Shown: positions 25,555-33,800, numbered from the stretch's first letter. The stretch is DNA of 33,959 bases from Bacteroidota bacterium (GCA_963169325.1 CAUJEY010000099.1:1-33959); one strand, 5' to 3'. Notes: generated by a model from the letters alone, not told the origin. Numbers and translations: made by a program.

Positions 25555-26505
25555 CTAAACGGCGGGGGTTGTGGAATGGGCAATGTTTTCCAAATAATTT
25601 TCCAAACGCCCTTCCTGCTGTGCTACAATAAGCGCCGAGCCGATGATGGCGTAATCGGCCACTTCAAGTACCGCCTTGATCTGTTCCGGCGTATTGATGC
25701 CGAAACCGATCCCGATCCGGGCTGCGCTGTTTCCCGATTTGATGCGCCCGGCGATTTCCCGCAGCCGCGGATGCAGGCTGAAAGTGCTTCCGGTAATTTT
25801 AAAATCGGACATCAGGTAGAAAAAATCGTACCCGGCGGCTATGAGTTGGTCGAGGCGGGTATCGGGGATATTGGCGGCGAGGACGGGGACGAGAGGGGGC
25901 CTGACCCACTCCTCCCCTTTAGCGGCAGGGCCGATCATTTCTGTTATTTTGTCCATTTCGAGGGGTATCATTCTGAGCGAAAGCGAAGAATCCGAGGCCG
26001 AAGGCCTCGATTTTATCTTGTTTTTGAGGCCTTCGGCCTCGGATTCTTCGCTTTCGCTCAGAATGACACCCTGTGGTGACGAGATGACCGAAGAACTGCT
26101 CGACCCTGCTCCTTTAGGGGGGGAGGATTGGGTCGGGCCAACCACCGGCAAATCCGGCACAATAACATGCCCTACCCCCATTTCTCCTAAATCCTGAAAA
26201 AAACGATACATCCCGTAAACATAGATACGATTGAGGTACGACATGACCATAATCTCCTGCTCCGGATATTTTTTCCGCAGCGCGCGGATAGCGGCCAGGC
26301 AATCGGACACGGTTACCCCTTGTTTCACCGCTTCCTGGCAAGCGACGGTTATTACAGGGCCGTCGGCCGTCGGGTGCGAAAAAGGGATTTGTAATTCAAG
26401 GATGGCGCAGCCGGCAGCGATGTAGGTTTCGGCCGTGCGGAGGCTTTCGGGGAGCGTGGGGTAGCCCAGTACGAGGTGGGCCATGATGGGAAGTTGCGGA
26501 AGCAT
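25555..26505 (-). CDS. trpA: Tryptophan synthase alpha subunit with in-frame palindromic insertion
   Basis: 316 residues from the ATG at 26505, against about 250-270 for the family. The alpha-subunit core is present: LELQIPFSHPTADGP holds the catalytic pair Glu37 and Asp48 (Glu49/Asp60 in Salmonella numbering). VPVLAANI, FFYLMSDFKITGS, IGIGFGINTPEQ and ADYAIIGSALI follow the TIM-barrel order. After IVPDLPVV (residue 122) the frame runs through about 80 residues encoded by a palindromic element (residues 123-204, rich in Ser and Glu), then resumes at VPVLAANI. The 16 or so native residues expected there (helix after strand 4) are not recognisable, so activity is uncertain. The enzyme normally releases indole for TrpB. 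trpB lies 62 bp upstream. It could be a decaying gene, but there is no stop or frameshift. Confidence 0.88.
   Translation of the reverse strand: MLPQLPIMAHLVLGYPTLPESLRTAETYIAAGCAILELQIPFSHPTADGPVITVACQEAVKQGVTVSDCLAAIRALRKKYPEQEIMVMSYLNRIYVYGMYRFFQDLGEMGVGHVIVPDLPVVGPTQSSPPKGAGSSSSSVISSPQGVILSESEESEAEGLKNKIKSRPSASDSSLSLRMIPLEMDKITEMIGPAAKGEEWVRPPLVPVLAANIPDTRLDQLIAAGYDFFYLMSDFKITGSTFSLHPRLREIAGRIKSGNSAARIGIGFGINTPEQIKAVLEVADYAIIGSALIVAQQEGRLENYLENIAHSTTPAV
25898..26139. repeat. 242-bp palindromic element inside trpA (REP/MITE-like)
   Basis: The core is a perfect 41-bp inverted repeat, 25968-26008 and 26026-26066, around a 17-bp AT-rich spacer; it contains the phrase CATTCTGAGCGAAAGCGAAG. 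Outside it, imperfect outer arms continue to 25898 and 26139 (GGCCTGACCCACTCCTCCCC against the complement of the right end, GGCCCGACCCAATCCTCCCC). Both arms are open in the trpA frame, giving VILSESEESEAEGL from one arm and RPSASDSSLSLRM from the other. No target-site duplication was found by eye. Confidence 0.85.
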
Positions 26506-26518
26506 TTTCTTTCTTACC

Positions 26519-26564
26519 ACAAAGTGCACAAAGTTCACATTAGCAGGTTCTTAGTGCACTTTGT
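26519..26564. repeat. Hairpin of CACAAAGTG-type units between trpB and trpA
   Basis: Perfect 11-bp arms ACAAAGTGCAC (26519-26529) and GTGCACTTTGT (26554-26564) with a 24-nt loop. The left side repeats its unit (CACAAAGTG, CACAAAGTT, CACA). It lies in the 62-bp gap between trpB and trpA and could attenuate trpA relative to trpB. Confidence 0.75.
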
Positions 26565-26567
26565 ACA

Positions 26568-27818
26568 TTATATGGTTAATAAATTTTTTGCGTATTGAAT
26601 CAAACTCTCCTCCTGGAAATGCCGCATGGTTATAAACAAATCCTTCTCTCCCCGCCCGGAAGCGTTGACGGCCACGACGGCCTCGCGCGGCAACTCCGCA
26701 GCCAGTTGGAAGGCATAAGCAAAAGCGTGCGCCGATTCGAGGGCCGGAATGATACCTTCTGCGCGGGCCAGGGTTTGCACGGCCTCCAGGGCTTCCGCAT
26801 CCGAAGCCACGGCAAATTCCACACGTCCGGCATCGGCCAGCCAGGCCAGCACCGGGCTGACGCCGCAGTAATCCAGCCCGGCTGATACCGAATGGGTGTT
26901 GGCGATATTACCATCGCCGTCCTGTAAAAAATACGAGTGATAACCTTCGAAAATGCCGGCCTGGCCTTGCAGCAGTTTGGCGGCGTGCTCGCCGGAGCGT
27001 GTACCGCGCCCGCCTGCTTCCACGCCGATCAGGCGCACCGACTCCTCATCCAGAAAATCGAAAAACATACCCATCGCATTGGAGCCGCCGCCCACGCAAG
27101 CCACGCATACATCGGGTAAACGTCCGGCTTGAGCCAGGCATTGGCGGCGGATTTCCTCGCCTACAATTTTTTGAAAAAAGGTATTCATCGCCGGGTAAGG
27201 ATGTGGCCCCACGGCTGAGCCGAGCAAATAATAGGTATCGTTGGGGTGCGCCACCCAGTCTTTAAACGCCGCAATGACCGCGTCGTTGAGCGTTTGAGTC
27301 CCGTCTTCCACGGGTACCACGCGGGCGCCGAGCAGTTCCATCCAGTACACGTTGGGGCGCTGGCGCTCGTAGTCTTTCCGGCCCATGTACACGGTGCAGT
27401 CCAACCCCATGCGGGCGCACACGGCTGCTGTGGCATAACCGTGTTGCCCGGCACCTGTTTCGGCGATAATGCGGCGTTTGCCCAGCCGCTTGGCCAACAG
27501 GGCCTGCCCGATGCAGTGGTTGATTTTGTGCGCGCCGGTATGGTTGAGCCCTTCATTTTTTAAAAAAAGTTGGGCGCCGCCCAAACGTTCCGACAACCGC
27601 GGAAGCGGCGTTAGGGGCGTGGGGCGGCCGGAAAACTCTCGCAGGGTCTGCCGGAATTCGGCCAGAAATGTTTCATCCGTTTTGATGGCTTCAAAGGCAT
27701 CGGCAATTTCCGACAAGCCCGGCAGCAATACTTCAGGTACAAAGCACCCGCCGTACGGGCCAAAAAAACCGTTGGAGGCCAGTATTTGATCCTGATAGGT
27801 CGTTTGTGTAAGTGTCAT
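26568..27818 (-). CDS. trpB: Tryptophan synthase beta subunit
   Basis: 416 residues from the ATG at 27818 (MTLTQTTYQDQ); the frame extends upstream only into promoter sequence. NHTGAHKIN carries the PLP lysine Lys98, IIAETGAGQHG the catalytic Glu120, GGGSNAMG the phosphate-binding loop, and ALESAHA the conserved C-terminal block. It joins indole and serine to make tryptophan, in complex with TrpA encoded just downstream. Length and motifs are normal. The -7 box TATCTTTG lies 36 bp upstream. First gene of the trpB-trpA-DAHPS group; other trp genes are not in the window. Confidence 0.97.
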   Translation of the reverse strand: MTLTQTTYQDQILASNGFFGPYGGCFVPEVLLPGLSEIADAFEAIKTDETFLAEFRQTLREFSGRPTPLTPLPRLSERLGGAQLFLKNEGLNHTGAHKINHCIGQALLAKRLGKRRIIAETGAGQHGYATAAVCARMGLDCTVYMGRKDYERQRPNVYWMELLGARVVPVEDGTQTLNDAVIAAFKDWVAHPNDTYYLLGSAVGPHPYPAMNTFFQKIVGEEIRRQCLAQAGRLPDVCVACVGGGSNAMGMFFDFLDEESVRLIGVEAGGRGTRSGEHAAKLLQGQAGIFEGYHSYFLQDGDGNIANTHSVSAGLDYCGVSPVLAWLADAGRVEFAVASDAEALEAVQTLARAEGIIPALESAHAFAYAFQLAAELPREAVVAVNASGRGEKDLFITMRHFQEESLIQYAKNLLTI

Positions 27819-27853
27819 GTTTATTTTTATATCATCGTACTGGTACAGTGATG

Positions 27854-27861
27854 CAAAGATA
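27854..27861 (-). promoter_or_regulatory. -7 box of the trpB operon
   Basis: TATCTTTG on the minus strand is a perfect TAnnTTTG. GTTG lies 19 bp upstream as the -33 element. Divergent from the gene at 27990; a small palindrome TTGGAG-GTAT-CTCCAA (27935-27950) lies between the two. Confidence 0.55.
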
Positions 27862-27989
27862 AACACTTCTCTTTTACTAACAACAATTAAATAATAGACA
27901 TGAATTTATCTCCCGGCAAGAAGCATATTTGGCCTTGGAGGTATCTCCAAACAGTTGAATTTTTTTTATTATAACCTGAATCCTGACTT

Positions 27990-30323
27990 ATGACAAAAAA
28001 ACTGACGCTTTTGGTTCTGGCAACTTTGTTTGTCCATTTCTCCCTGTCCGCTCAATTACTTCAACCCTGCTCTCCGGTGGCAAAAGGCGCCGCTTCCTGC
28101 GCCTCGGCTTGTGCCCGTTGTACCTTTGGCACCATCATGGGGACTACGGACGACAACACTATTCAGAGTATCCTTCCAGATTTTTGCGGTACGCTCACCA
28201 AACCCGAGTGGTACGCCTTTGTAGCCGGCGCTGCTTCGGGCGAATTTTTACTGAACGCTTCCTCCTGCGACCAGGGCCTGGGCTTACAAATAGCGCTTTA
28301 TGATGATTGCAGTACCGCTCCGCTGGCTTGCCTGGCCGGCGGCGGCCTATCGCTCACGCTACCGGTGAATAACCTGACGATCGGAGAAACCTACTTTCTG
28401 TTGGTAGATGGGTATCAGGGCGATGATTGCACTTATACCTTGCAAGCCGCGAATCCGGCCCTCACAACGGCCCCTGCCTTAGGTGGTAGTCCTGCGACAC
28501 TGCCCGGTCCGGTCATCACCTGTCCGGGGGCTACCGTACAATATTGTTTGTCGCAGCCGGTGGCCGGTGCTTCACATTATACTTGGGAGGCGCCCCAAGG
28601 CGCATTTATCAATGGCAGTTGGAGCAGCCTCCTTACGCTTCCGGCATCTTCCGGCAACTGTGTGAGCATTACGTTTAGCCAGATAAGCGGTCAGGTACGT
28701 GTTACACCCGTAACGAGTTGCAGCATGGGTGCGACAATTAAGCGAAATATCAGCGTACAGAACCAGATTTTAATGCAGCTGCCTCTGCTGTTCGTGACCC
28801 AGGACGATCTCCCGTACAACTGGCAGCACGGCTCCTTTATGATTTTACAGGGCGATACCACTTATATGCTTCAAGCCGTTTTGGCATCACAATTCGGCTG
28901 CGATAGCGTCGTACACCAGCCGGTTATCGTGTACCAAAAAAACACGGCTTACGGACAGGTATATTGGGATGTGAACAACAACGGCGTTTATGATTTATCA
29001 ACGGATTACCCCTATACCCTGGGCGCTATTGTACAATCGGCCAGCGGCCAATTCGGCGCTTCCGATCCTGCCGGAAAATTTAAAGTAAGCGGGCTGAACG
29101 ACCAGGATTCCGTTTGGTTGACGCCTATTCCGGGCGTAACAGTTACTCCCGCGTATCAACCGTACAACCAGAACCTGTCGCCCTGGGTCTACCGCAATTT
29201 TGGCCTTTACCCGCCTCCGTCCGGCTTTGACCTGAAAACCTTTACGAGTAATCTTAACCCGGTACGGCCGGGTTTTTCCTGCGCTGTTTCGGTAAATTGT
29301 AAAAATAGCGGGGGGACGGCAGCCAATAATGTGGTCGTAAAACTGGCCTTGCCCGGTATCCTGCAATTTCAATCGGCCAATATTACGCCGGATGGTATGC
29401 TTGGAGACACACTATTCTGGAATGTCGGCACTATGGCAGCCGGCGCTACATTTAATGTGCAGGTCACGAGCGTCTGCGCGCTCGTCCCAATTGGTACACC
29501 TTTTCAAATATACAGCACCGCTGACGGCGTCCCGGGCGCCGATGAATTGAATCCGTTGAACAATCCGTTCATCCGTCATGGCACGGTAGTGGGCTCCTAC
29601 GATCCGAACGACAAACAGGTCGATCCGGCATATATAACCCCGGATATGTTGAGCAGCGGTCAGGCCCTGGAATACACGATTCGTTTTCAGAACACCGGAA
29701 ATTACCCGGCCGAATTCGTCCGGATCATCGACACCCTGGGCGCCGGCCTCGATCCGGGCAGTTTCCGGTTTCTGGGCTCCAGCCACCCCTGCACCTGGAA
29801 ACTGAGCGGTAAAGGCGTCGTCGAGTTTTTCTTTAAAGATATAAACCTGCCCGACTCCGTCAGCAACGAACCGGAAAGCCACGGCTTCGTTTCGTTTAAT
29901 GTAAGAATGCAACCGACTATGGGGCTGGGCGACATCGCGGAAAACTTCGCCGATATTTATTTTGATTTCAATGACCCGGTACGCACCAACACCGCCGGCA
30001 CCCAAATCGTTTATTTTCTGCCGAACAACCCGCCAAGTGGCGCCGGTATGTCGGCGCGACCCAACCCGGCTTCTTACATGATTCACTTTGCCTGGCTCAA
30101 ACCACTGCCGCAAGCCGGCGTCCTGCGTTTGTTTAGCGCGACCGGCGAATTGGTGCGTGAAACGCCCGTTTCCGCGGGAAGCGTGGGTATCGACGTATTT
30201 GTGGCCGATCAGGCGCAAGGTATATATTTTGCCATGCTGGAGGCAGGCCCGGTGAAATATGTTAAAAAAGTGATCATTCAACGGAACGCGTTACAGCCGG
30301 TGCGCAGGCCGGGGAGGGAGTAG
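27990..30323 (+). CDS. Large secreted protein with DUF7619-type domain and T9SS sorting tail
   Basis: 777 residues with a signal peptide (MTKKLTLLVLATLFVHFSLS). The N-terminal ~150 residues are Cys-rich and resemble Bacteroidota pre-peptidase-like beta domains (WYAFVAGAASGEFLLNASSC ... YFLLVDGYQGDDCTYTL). A PKD/Ig-like part follows, then an SdrD-like segment (GQVYWDVNNNGVYD) and a conserved-repeat DUF11-like segment. About 537-673 is a DUF7619-type domain (YDPNDKQVDP ... IRFQNTGNYPAEFVRIIDTL ... FADIYFDFNDPVRTNTA). The last ~90 residues are a T9SS tail (ARPNPASYMIHFAWLK ... QAQGIYFAML). Likely a cell-surface or secreted structural or adhesive protein. It is convergent with the crotonase gene, 2 bp between stops. 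Confidence 0.85.
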   Translation: MTKKLTLLVLATLFVHFSLSAQLLQPCSPVAKGAASCASACARCTFGTIMGTTDDNTIQSILPDFCGTLTKPEWYAFVAGAASGEFLLNASSCDQGLGLQIALYDDCSTAPLACLAGGGLSLTLPVNNLTIGETYFLLVDGYQGDDCTYTLQAANPALTTAPALGGSPATLPGPVITCPGATVQYCLSQPVAGASHYTWEAPQGAFINGSWSSLLTLPASSGNCVSITFSQISGQVRVTPVTSCSMGATIKRNISVQNQILMQLPLLFVTQDDLPYNWQHGSFMILQGDTTYMLQAVLASQFGCDSVVHQPVIVYQKNTAYGQVYWDVNNNGVYDLSTDYPYTLGAIVQSASGQFGASDPAGKFKVSGLNDQDSVWLTPIPGVTVTPAYQPYNQNLSPWVYRNFGLYPPPSGFDLKTFTSNLNPVRPGFSCAVSVNCKNSGGTAANNVVVKLALPGILQFQSANITPDGMLGDTLFWNVGTMAAGATFNVQVTSVCALVPIGTPFQIYSTADGVPGADELNPLNNPFIRHGTVVGSYDPNDKQVDPAYITPDMLSSGQALEYTIRFQNTGNYPAEFVRIIDTLGAGLDPGSFRFLGSSHPCTWKLSGKGVVEFFFKDINLPDSVSNEPESHGFVSFNVRMQPTMGLGDIAENFADIYFDFNDPVRTNTAGTQIVYFLPNNPPSGAGMSARPNPASYMIHFAWLKPLPQAGVLRLFSATGELVRETPVSAGSVGIDVFVADQAQGIYFAMLEAGPVKYVKKVIIQRNALQPVRRPGRE

Positions 30324-30325
30324 GA

Positions 30326-31093
30326 TTACGCCTTTTTCTCCGATTTAAATGCTGCGATGGCATGCTTCGTAAACTCCGACAGCGACAGCCGTCCGCTGAT
30401 CGCGGCGCGTTCGGCCAGCAGGGTATCCCAGTGTTCCGTACCCTGCCAGAAGATTTTTTTCAGTTCCAAAAGCGCCTCCTGGTGATAGCCCGCGAGATTT
30501 TGAGTGAAATGTTCGATGTAGGCGTCCAGCTGCTCCACGGTATCGAATACCTCCTGAAACAGGCCTTTTTCTTTGGCCCAGGCGGCGGTTTGCCATTCGC
30601 CGGGGTTCAGCGCCATCTGGCTGAAAGCCGCGGCGCCCACCTTGCGTTCTACGGCCGGGCCGATGACGAAAGGGCCGAAGCCCACGGCCAGTTCGCTCAA
30701 CCGAACAGAGCCATATTGCGAAGCCATACAATAGTCGGTGCCGGCCGCCAGTCCGACGCCGCCGCCCACGGCTTTGCCATGAATACGCCCGACGATGATT
30801 TTCGGACAGCGCCGCATGGCGTTGATCACGTTTCCGAAGCCGGAAAAGAAGGCCAGGCTTGTTTCATAATCCTGGATCGCTACCAGTTCGTCGAAACTGG
30901 CGCCGGCGCAAAAGGTTTTGTGTTCCGCGCTGCGCAGCACGATGGCTTTCACGGCGGGATCTTTGCCGGCGGCGACGAAGGCATCTACCAATCCTTGCAG
31001 CAGCAGGCTGGGCAGGCTGTTGTGGTTGGGGTGAAAAAAGGTGATGTGGGCAATGCCGGCGGAGGTGATTTCGGTTTGGACGTAGCCTTGCAC
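30326..31093 (-). CDS. Enoyl-CoA hydratase/isomerase (crotonase) family protein
   Basis: 255 residues from a GTG at 31093, as no in-frame ATG is near. Crotonase blocks are clear: FCAGASFDEL (oxyanion hole), RIHGKAVGGGVGLAAGTDYC and VRLSELAVGFGPFVIGPAV. Of the two glutamates in classical enoyl-CoA hydratase, the first is a Gly here (GGGVGLA instead of GGGCELA), the second is present (LSEL). This pattern is shared with methylglutaconyl-CoA hydratase-type enzymes (LiuC/AUH), so leucine breakdown is possible, but the substrate is not certain. No other liu genes are near. A palindrome lies 20 bp upstream. Confidence 0.85.
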   Translation of the reverse strand: MQGYVQTEITSAGIAHITFFHPNHNSLPSLLLQGLVDAFVAAGKDPAVKAIVLRSAEHKTFCAGASFDELVAIQDYETSLAFFSGFGNVINAMRRCPKIIVGRIHGKAVGGGVGLAAGTDYCMASQYGSVRLSELAVGFGPFVIGPAVERKVGAAAFSQMALNPGEWQTAAWAKEKGLFQEVFDTVEQLDAYIEHFTQNLAGYHQEALLELKKIFWQGTEHWDTLLAERAAISGRLSLSEFTKHAIAAFKSEKKA

Positions 31094-31451
31094 AGTGGCG
31101 TCATTTGTAGGGCCGTCTGGCAGACGGTCCGGTTAAAAAAGTGGATGCCGCAAAGGTAACGTTTCCGTAAAATCTAAGTTTTTTTTCAACCTGAAGTTGT
31201 CTCATAAGTTCCTGCAACAAATTTCCCTGCGATGATTATTTGGTCTCCCGCAAATCAACGCTGATTTTCATTTTGACAACTCGCAAAAATAATCTGCAAA
31301 AATCTGCGGCATCTGCCGGATATGGGCTTGTAATACAGCCTCTTCATTGTCTCCGCTGTGACATATTACGCTACTTTGCCACATACCGTAACCAATAAAG
31401 CAGGGAACCCGGGTTACTTTGTTGTCTCATGCACAAAAACACACATACATC
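31094..31451. other. 358-bp intergenic region with small repeats and weak promoter candidates
   Basis: Contains the palindrome CCGTCTG-G-CAGACGG (31113-31127) and a run of three ATCTGC units at 31292, 31302 and 31311. Two -7-like boxes point to the lipoprotein gene: CTACTTTG near 31371 and TTACTTTG at 31414-31421, both imperfect. No coding sequence was seen. Confidence 0.5.
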
Positions 31452-32387
31452 ATGAACCGACACTTTTTCAAATACCTCGCCTGGTTGCCGGTATTGTTGC
31501 CGGTCGGGTGCGTACAAACGGAAATTATTCCCGAGGTGCTCGAACCTAAATTGACGCTTAGCCCGGCAGCCATTTCCCTCATGCCCGGGTTATCCGCAAC
31601 CCTTACCGGGACCTATACGGATGAAATGGGCGAGGCACATCCGGAACTGATTCAATGGCAAAGCGCTGTCCCGCTTGTCGCGGAAGTGAACGGCACCGGG
31701 GTGGTGACTGCTAAAGCCACGGGCCAGACCTGGGTCATCGCCTCGGCCCCAAACGATTTGACCGATTCGGTGCTCGTTACTGTTGTAGCCAACGACAATG
31801 CCGTGGCCCGCGTGGAAATCGGCAATCCCCCGGCGACACTACAGGAGAACGCTTCTGCAACGCTACAGGCGAGGGCGTTTAATATGGCTAACCAGGAATT
31901 GACTGGACAAATATTCACTTGGGCCAGTTCTAACAACCTGGTTTTAGGCGTCGACGCTAATGGTACCGTAACCGGCCTGAGCGCCGGAACGGCGGCGATT
32001 ATTGCGACTACTGCCGGTGTTCAAAGCTTGCCGTCGGAAATTCAGGTGCTGCCTGTCGGCGGACTTACCCGAAGCGGGCAATTTTCGGGCAACTCCGGCT
32101 ACACGGTGAAAGGTACGGCTACGCTCCAGCAATCCGGAGATGATCTTACCCTTGTGCTGGGTAGTGATTTTATGTCCGGCAACGGCCCTATGCTGGGCGT
32201 TTATCTGGCTAAAACCGCTTCCGGCGCCTTGAACTCGCAAAACAGCCTGAAACTGGATAACCTGAAAAGCAACAATGGGATGCAAACCTATCCGGTTCCT
32301 GCGGGAGTGGGATTGCAGGACTACGGTTACGTGGTGATTTATTGTATTCCATTCAACGTCCGTTTTGGAACGGCAGGCCTATTGTAA
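31452..32387 (+). CDS. Lipoprotein with Ig-like (BIG2-type) repeats and a DM13 domain
   Basis: 311 residues from the ATG at 31452. The signal ends in LLPVGC, so Cys20 should be lipidated. Two BIG2-type Ig-like domains follow (about 34-112, LTLSPAAISLMPGLSATLTG and VVTAKATGQTWVIA; and about 117-200, GTVTGLSAGTAAIIAT). Residues about 207-310 form a DM13 domain (GQFSGNSGYTVKGTATL ... GPMLGVYL ... GMQTYPVPAG ... YGYVVIYCIPFNVRFGTAGL) with its conserved Cys298. DM13 is a small domain proposed to act in redox or electron transfer outside the cell. The barrel gene follows after 18 bp, so the two are probably one operon. Confidence 0.85.
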   Translation: MNRHFFKYLAWLPVLLPVGCVQTEIIPEVLEPKLTLSPAAISLMPGLSATLTGTYTDEMGEAHPELIQWQSAVPLVAEVNGTGVVTAKATGQTWVIASAPNDLTDSVLVTVVANDNAVARVEIGNPPATLQENASATLQARAFNMANQELTGQIFTWASSNNLVLGVDANGTVTGLSAGTAAIIATTAGVQSLPSEIQVLPVGGLTRSGQFSGNSGYTVKGTATLQQSGDDLTLVLGSDFMSGNGPMLGVYLAKTASGALNSQNSLKLDNLKSNNGMQTYPVPAGVGLQDYGYVVIYCIPFNVRFGTAGLL

Positions 32388-32405
32388 ACTATTTTAAACT
32401 TGAAC

Positions 32406-33263
32406 ATGAAAAATAATCGCACAATCATATTCACCGCATTGTTCCTGATTTTTTCGGCGCCTGCCGTATTTGCCCTGGGCTGGCCTCAACGCAAGGGACA
32501 TGGGTTTTTCAAACTCGATTTTAGTACGATCCGGGCCCGGCAGTTCTTCGGTATGGATGGAAATATTTACGATATCAATGGCGCAGGTACAATACTGGGC
32601 AATTACACCACCTCGTTCTACGGTGAATACGGCCTGACCAAGCGGCTGACCGCCATTGCCTACGTGCCCTTTTTGGTGCGCAATACGGTGAACGAAGGAG
32701 TGGGCGCCATCACCGGCGAAGTGCTGCAACCAGGCCTTGAAAACACGGCTTTCGGCGACACCGACCTGGGGCTCCGGTATGGGTTTCTGCAAAAAGGTCC
32801 CTGGGTATTGAGCGCCACCGCTATGATCGGTATCCCCAGCGGCGACTACAAAAATGCCGACCTGCTGTACACCGGCGACGGCGAATTCAATCAGATGCTC
32901 CAGTTGGAGTGGGGCTATGGCGCCGCGCGCTGGTATGCCACCGGGTATGTTGGAGTAAACAACCGGACGAAGGATTTTTCTGAAGAATTCCGGTACCACG
33001 CCGAATTCGGCTACTGGCTGATGAAAAGCACTTTGCTCGCCGCAGTAAAGTTTGCCGGCGTAGAATCATTCAACAACGGCAATCCAACCGGTTCCGGTAA
33101 CGGCTTGTTTTCCAATAATGTGGAATACGCTTCGCCGCAATTATCACTCACCTACGAGCATAAACAAAAATGGGGACTCACGGCCCAAATTGCCGGAGCC
33201 ATGTCCGGCCGAAATGCCCTTGCTTCGCCGGCAATATCCGTGGGTGTGTATTGTAAAGTTTGA
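32406..33263 (+). CDS. Outer-membrane beta-barrel protein, function unknown
   Basis: 285 residues from the ATG at 32406 (signal MKNNRTIIFTALFLIFSAPA, cleavage after VFA). The rest alternates in the way of an outer-membrane beta-barrel, with strands such as YGEYGLTKRLTAIAYVPFLV, WVLSATAMIGIPSG, LQLEWGYG and PQLSLTYEHKQKWGLTAQIA. No family with a defined substrate is recognised; it recalls short transporter-like barrels found next to redox proteins. Its stop codon lies inside the first arm of a heptamer repeat. Probably cotranscribed with the DM13 lipoprotein. Confidence 0.78.
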   Translation: MKNNRTIIFTALFLIFSAPAVFALGWPQRKGHGFFKLDFSTIRARQFFGMDGNIYDINGAGTILGNYTTSFYGEYGLTKRLTAIAYVPFLVRNTVNEGVGAITGEVLQPGLENTAFGDTDLGLRYGFLQKGPWVLSATAMIGIPSGDYKNADLLYTGDGEFNQMLQLEWGYGAARWYATGYVGVNNRTKDFSEEFRYHAEFGYWLMKSTLLAAVKFAGVESFNNGNPTGSGNGLFSNNVEYASPQLSLTYEHKQKWGLTAQIAGAMSGRNALASPAISVGVYCKV

Positions 33264-33342
33264 AGTTTGAAGTTTGAAGTTTAAAGTTGGCGCCCCTCGG
33301 TTCAAACTTCAAACTTTGAACTTCAAACTTTGAACTTCAAAC
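33255..33342. repeat. Inverted heptamer arrays between two convergent genes (likely two-way terminator)
   Basis: Left arm: GAAGTTT-type heptamers from 33255 to 33287. Right arm: TTCAAAC / TTTGAAC heptamers from 33301 to 33342. They can pair as a long hairpin. The stop codon of the barrel gene (33261-33263) and that of bcp (33342-33344) lie in or at the edge of the arms. Confidence 0.85.
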
Positions 33343-33794
33343 TACCCAAGTACTTGTGCCGAATGATTTTCCGTATCCACCTTGCTGATAATCCGTTCGA
33401 TTTTCCCGGATTCATCGATCACAAAGGTGGTCCGGTGAATGCCGTCGTAGGCACGGCCCATAAATTTTTTTTGCCCCCATACGCCGTAGGCATTGGCGAC
33501 GCTGTGGTCTTCATCGGCTAGCAGGCTGAATGGCAACTGGTATTTTTCCTGGAACTTGACGTGTTTTTTCACGGAATCCGGGCTAACGCCGAGTATTTCA
33601 TAACCTTTTGCCAAAAACTGCGGATACCCGTCGCGCAAGCTGCATGCTTCGGCCGTACAACCGGGCGTATCGTCTTTCGGATAAAAATACAGCACTAATT
33701 TTTTGCCTTTATAATCGCTCAAACTAACGGTTTGACCTTTTTCAGTCAAGGTGGCAAAATCAGGGGCGGGATCGCCTTCTTTTAAGTGAAACAT
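33342..33794 (-). CDS. bcp: Thioredoxin-dependent peroxiredoxin (BCP/PrxQ type)
   Basis: 150 residues from the ATG at 33794 (MFHLKEGDPAPDF); the upstream in-frame extension is translated heptamer repeat and is rejected. The peroxidatic Cys46 is in YPKDDTPGCTAEAC and the likely resolving Cys51 is five residues later, the PrxQ/BCP pattern. ILGVSPDSVKKHVKFQEKYQ and the C-terminal RTTFVIDESGKI are standard. It reduces peroxides using thioredoxin in the cytoplasm. Length is normal. The promoter must lie in or beyond the repeat at 33801-33959. Confidence 0.95.
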   Translation of the reverse strand: MFHLKEGDPAPDFATLTEKGQTVSLSDYKGKKLVLYFYPKDDTPGCTAEACSLRDGYPQFLAKGYEILGVSPDSVKKHVKFQEKYQLPFSLLADEDHSVANAYGVWGQKKFMGRAYDGIHRTTFVIDESGKIERIISKVDTENHSAQVLG

Positions 33795-33800
33795 GAATAT

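Noticed and set aside
25555-26505. trpA considered as a pseudogene
   Set aside because: The frame is intact from start to stop, catalytic residues are present and both arms of the insert are stop-free; kept as a gene with doubtful activity.
29412-31159. Long frames opposite the large T9SS protein (29412-30281) and the crotonase gene (30362-31159)
   Set aside because: Shadow frames of well-supported genes; no motif seen.
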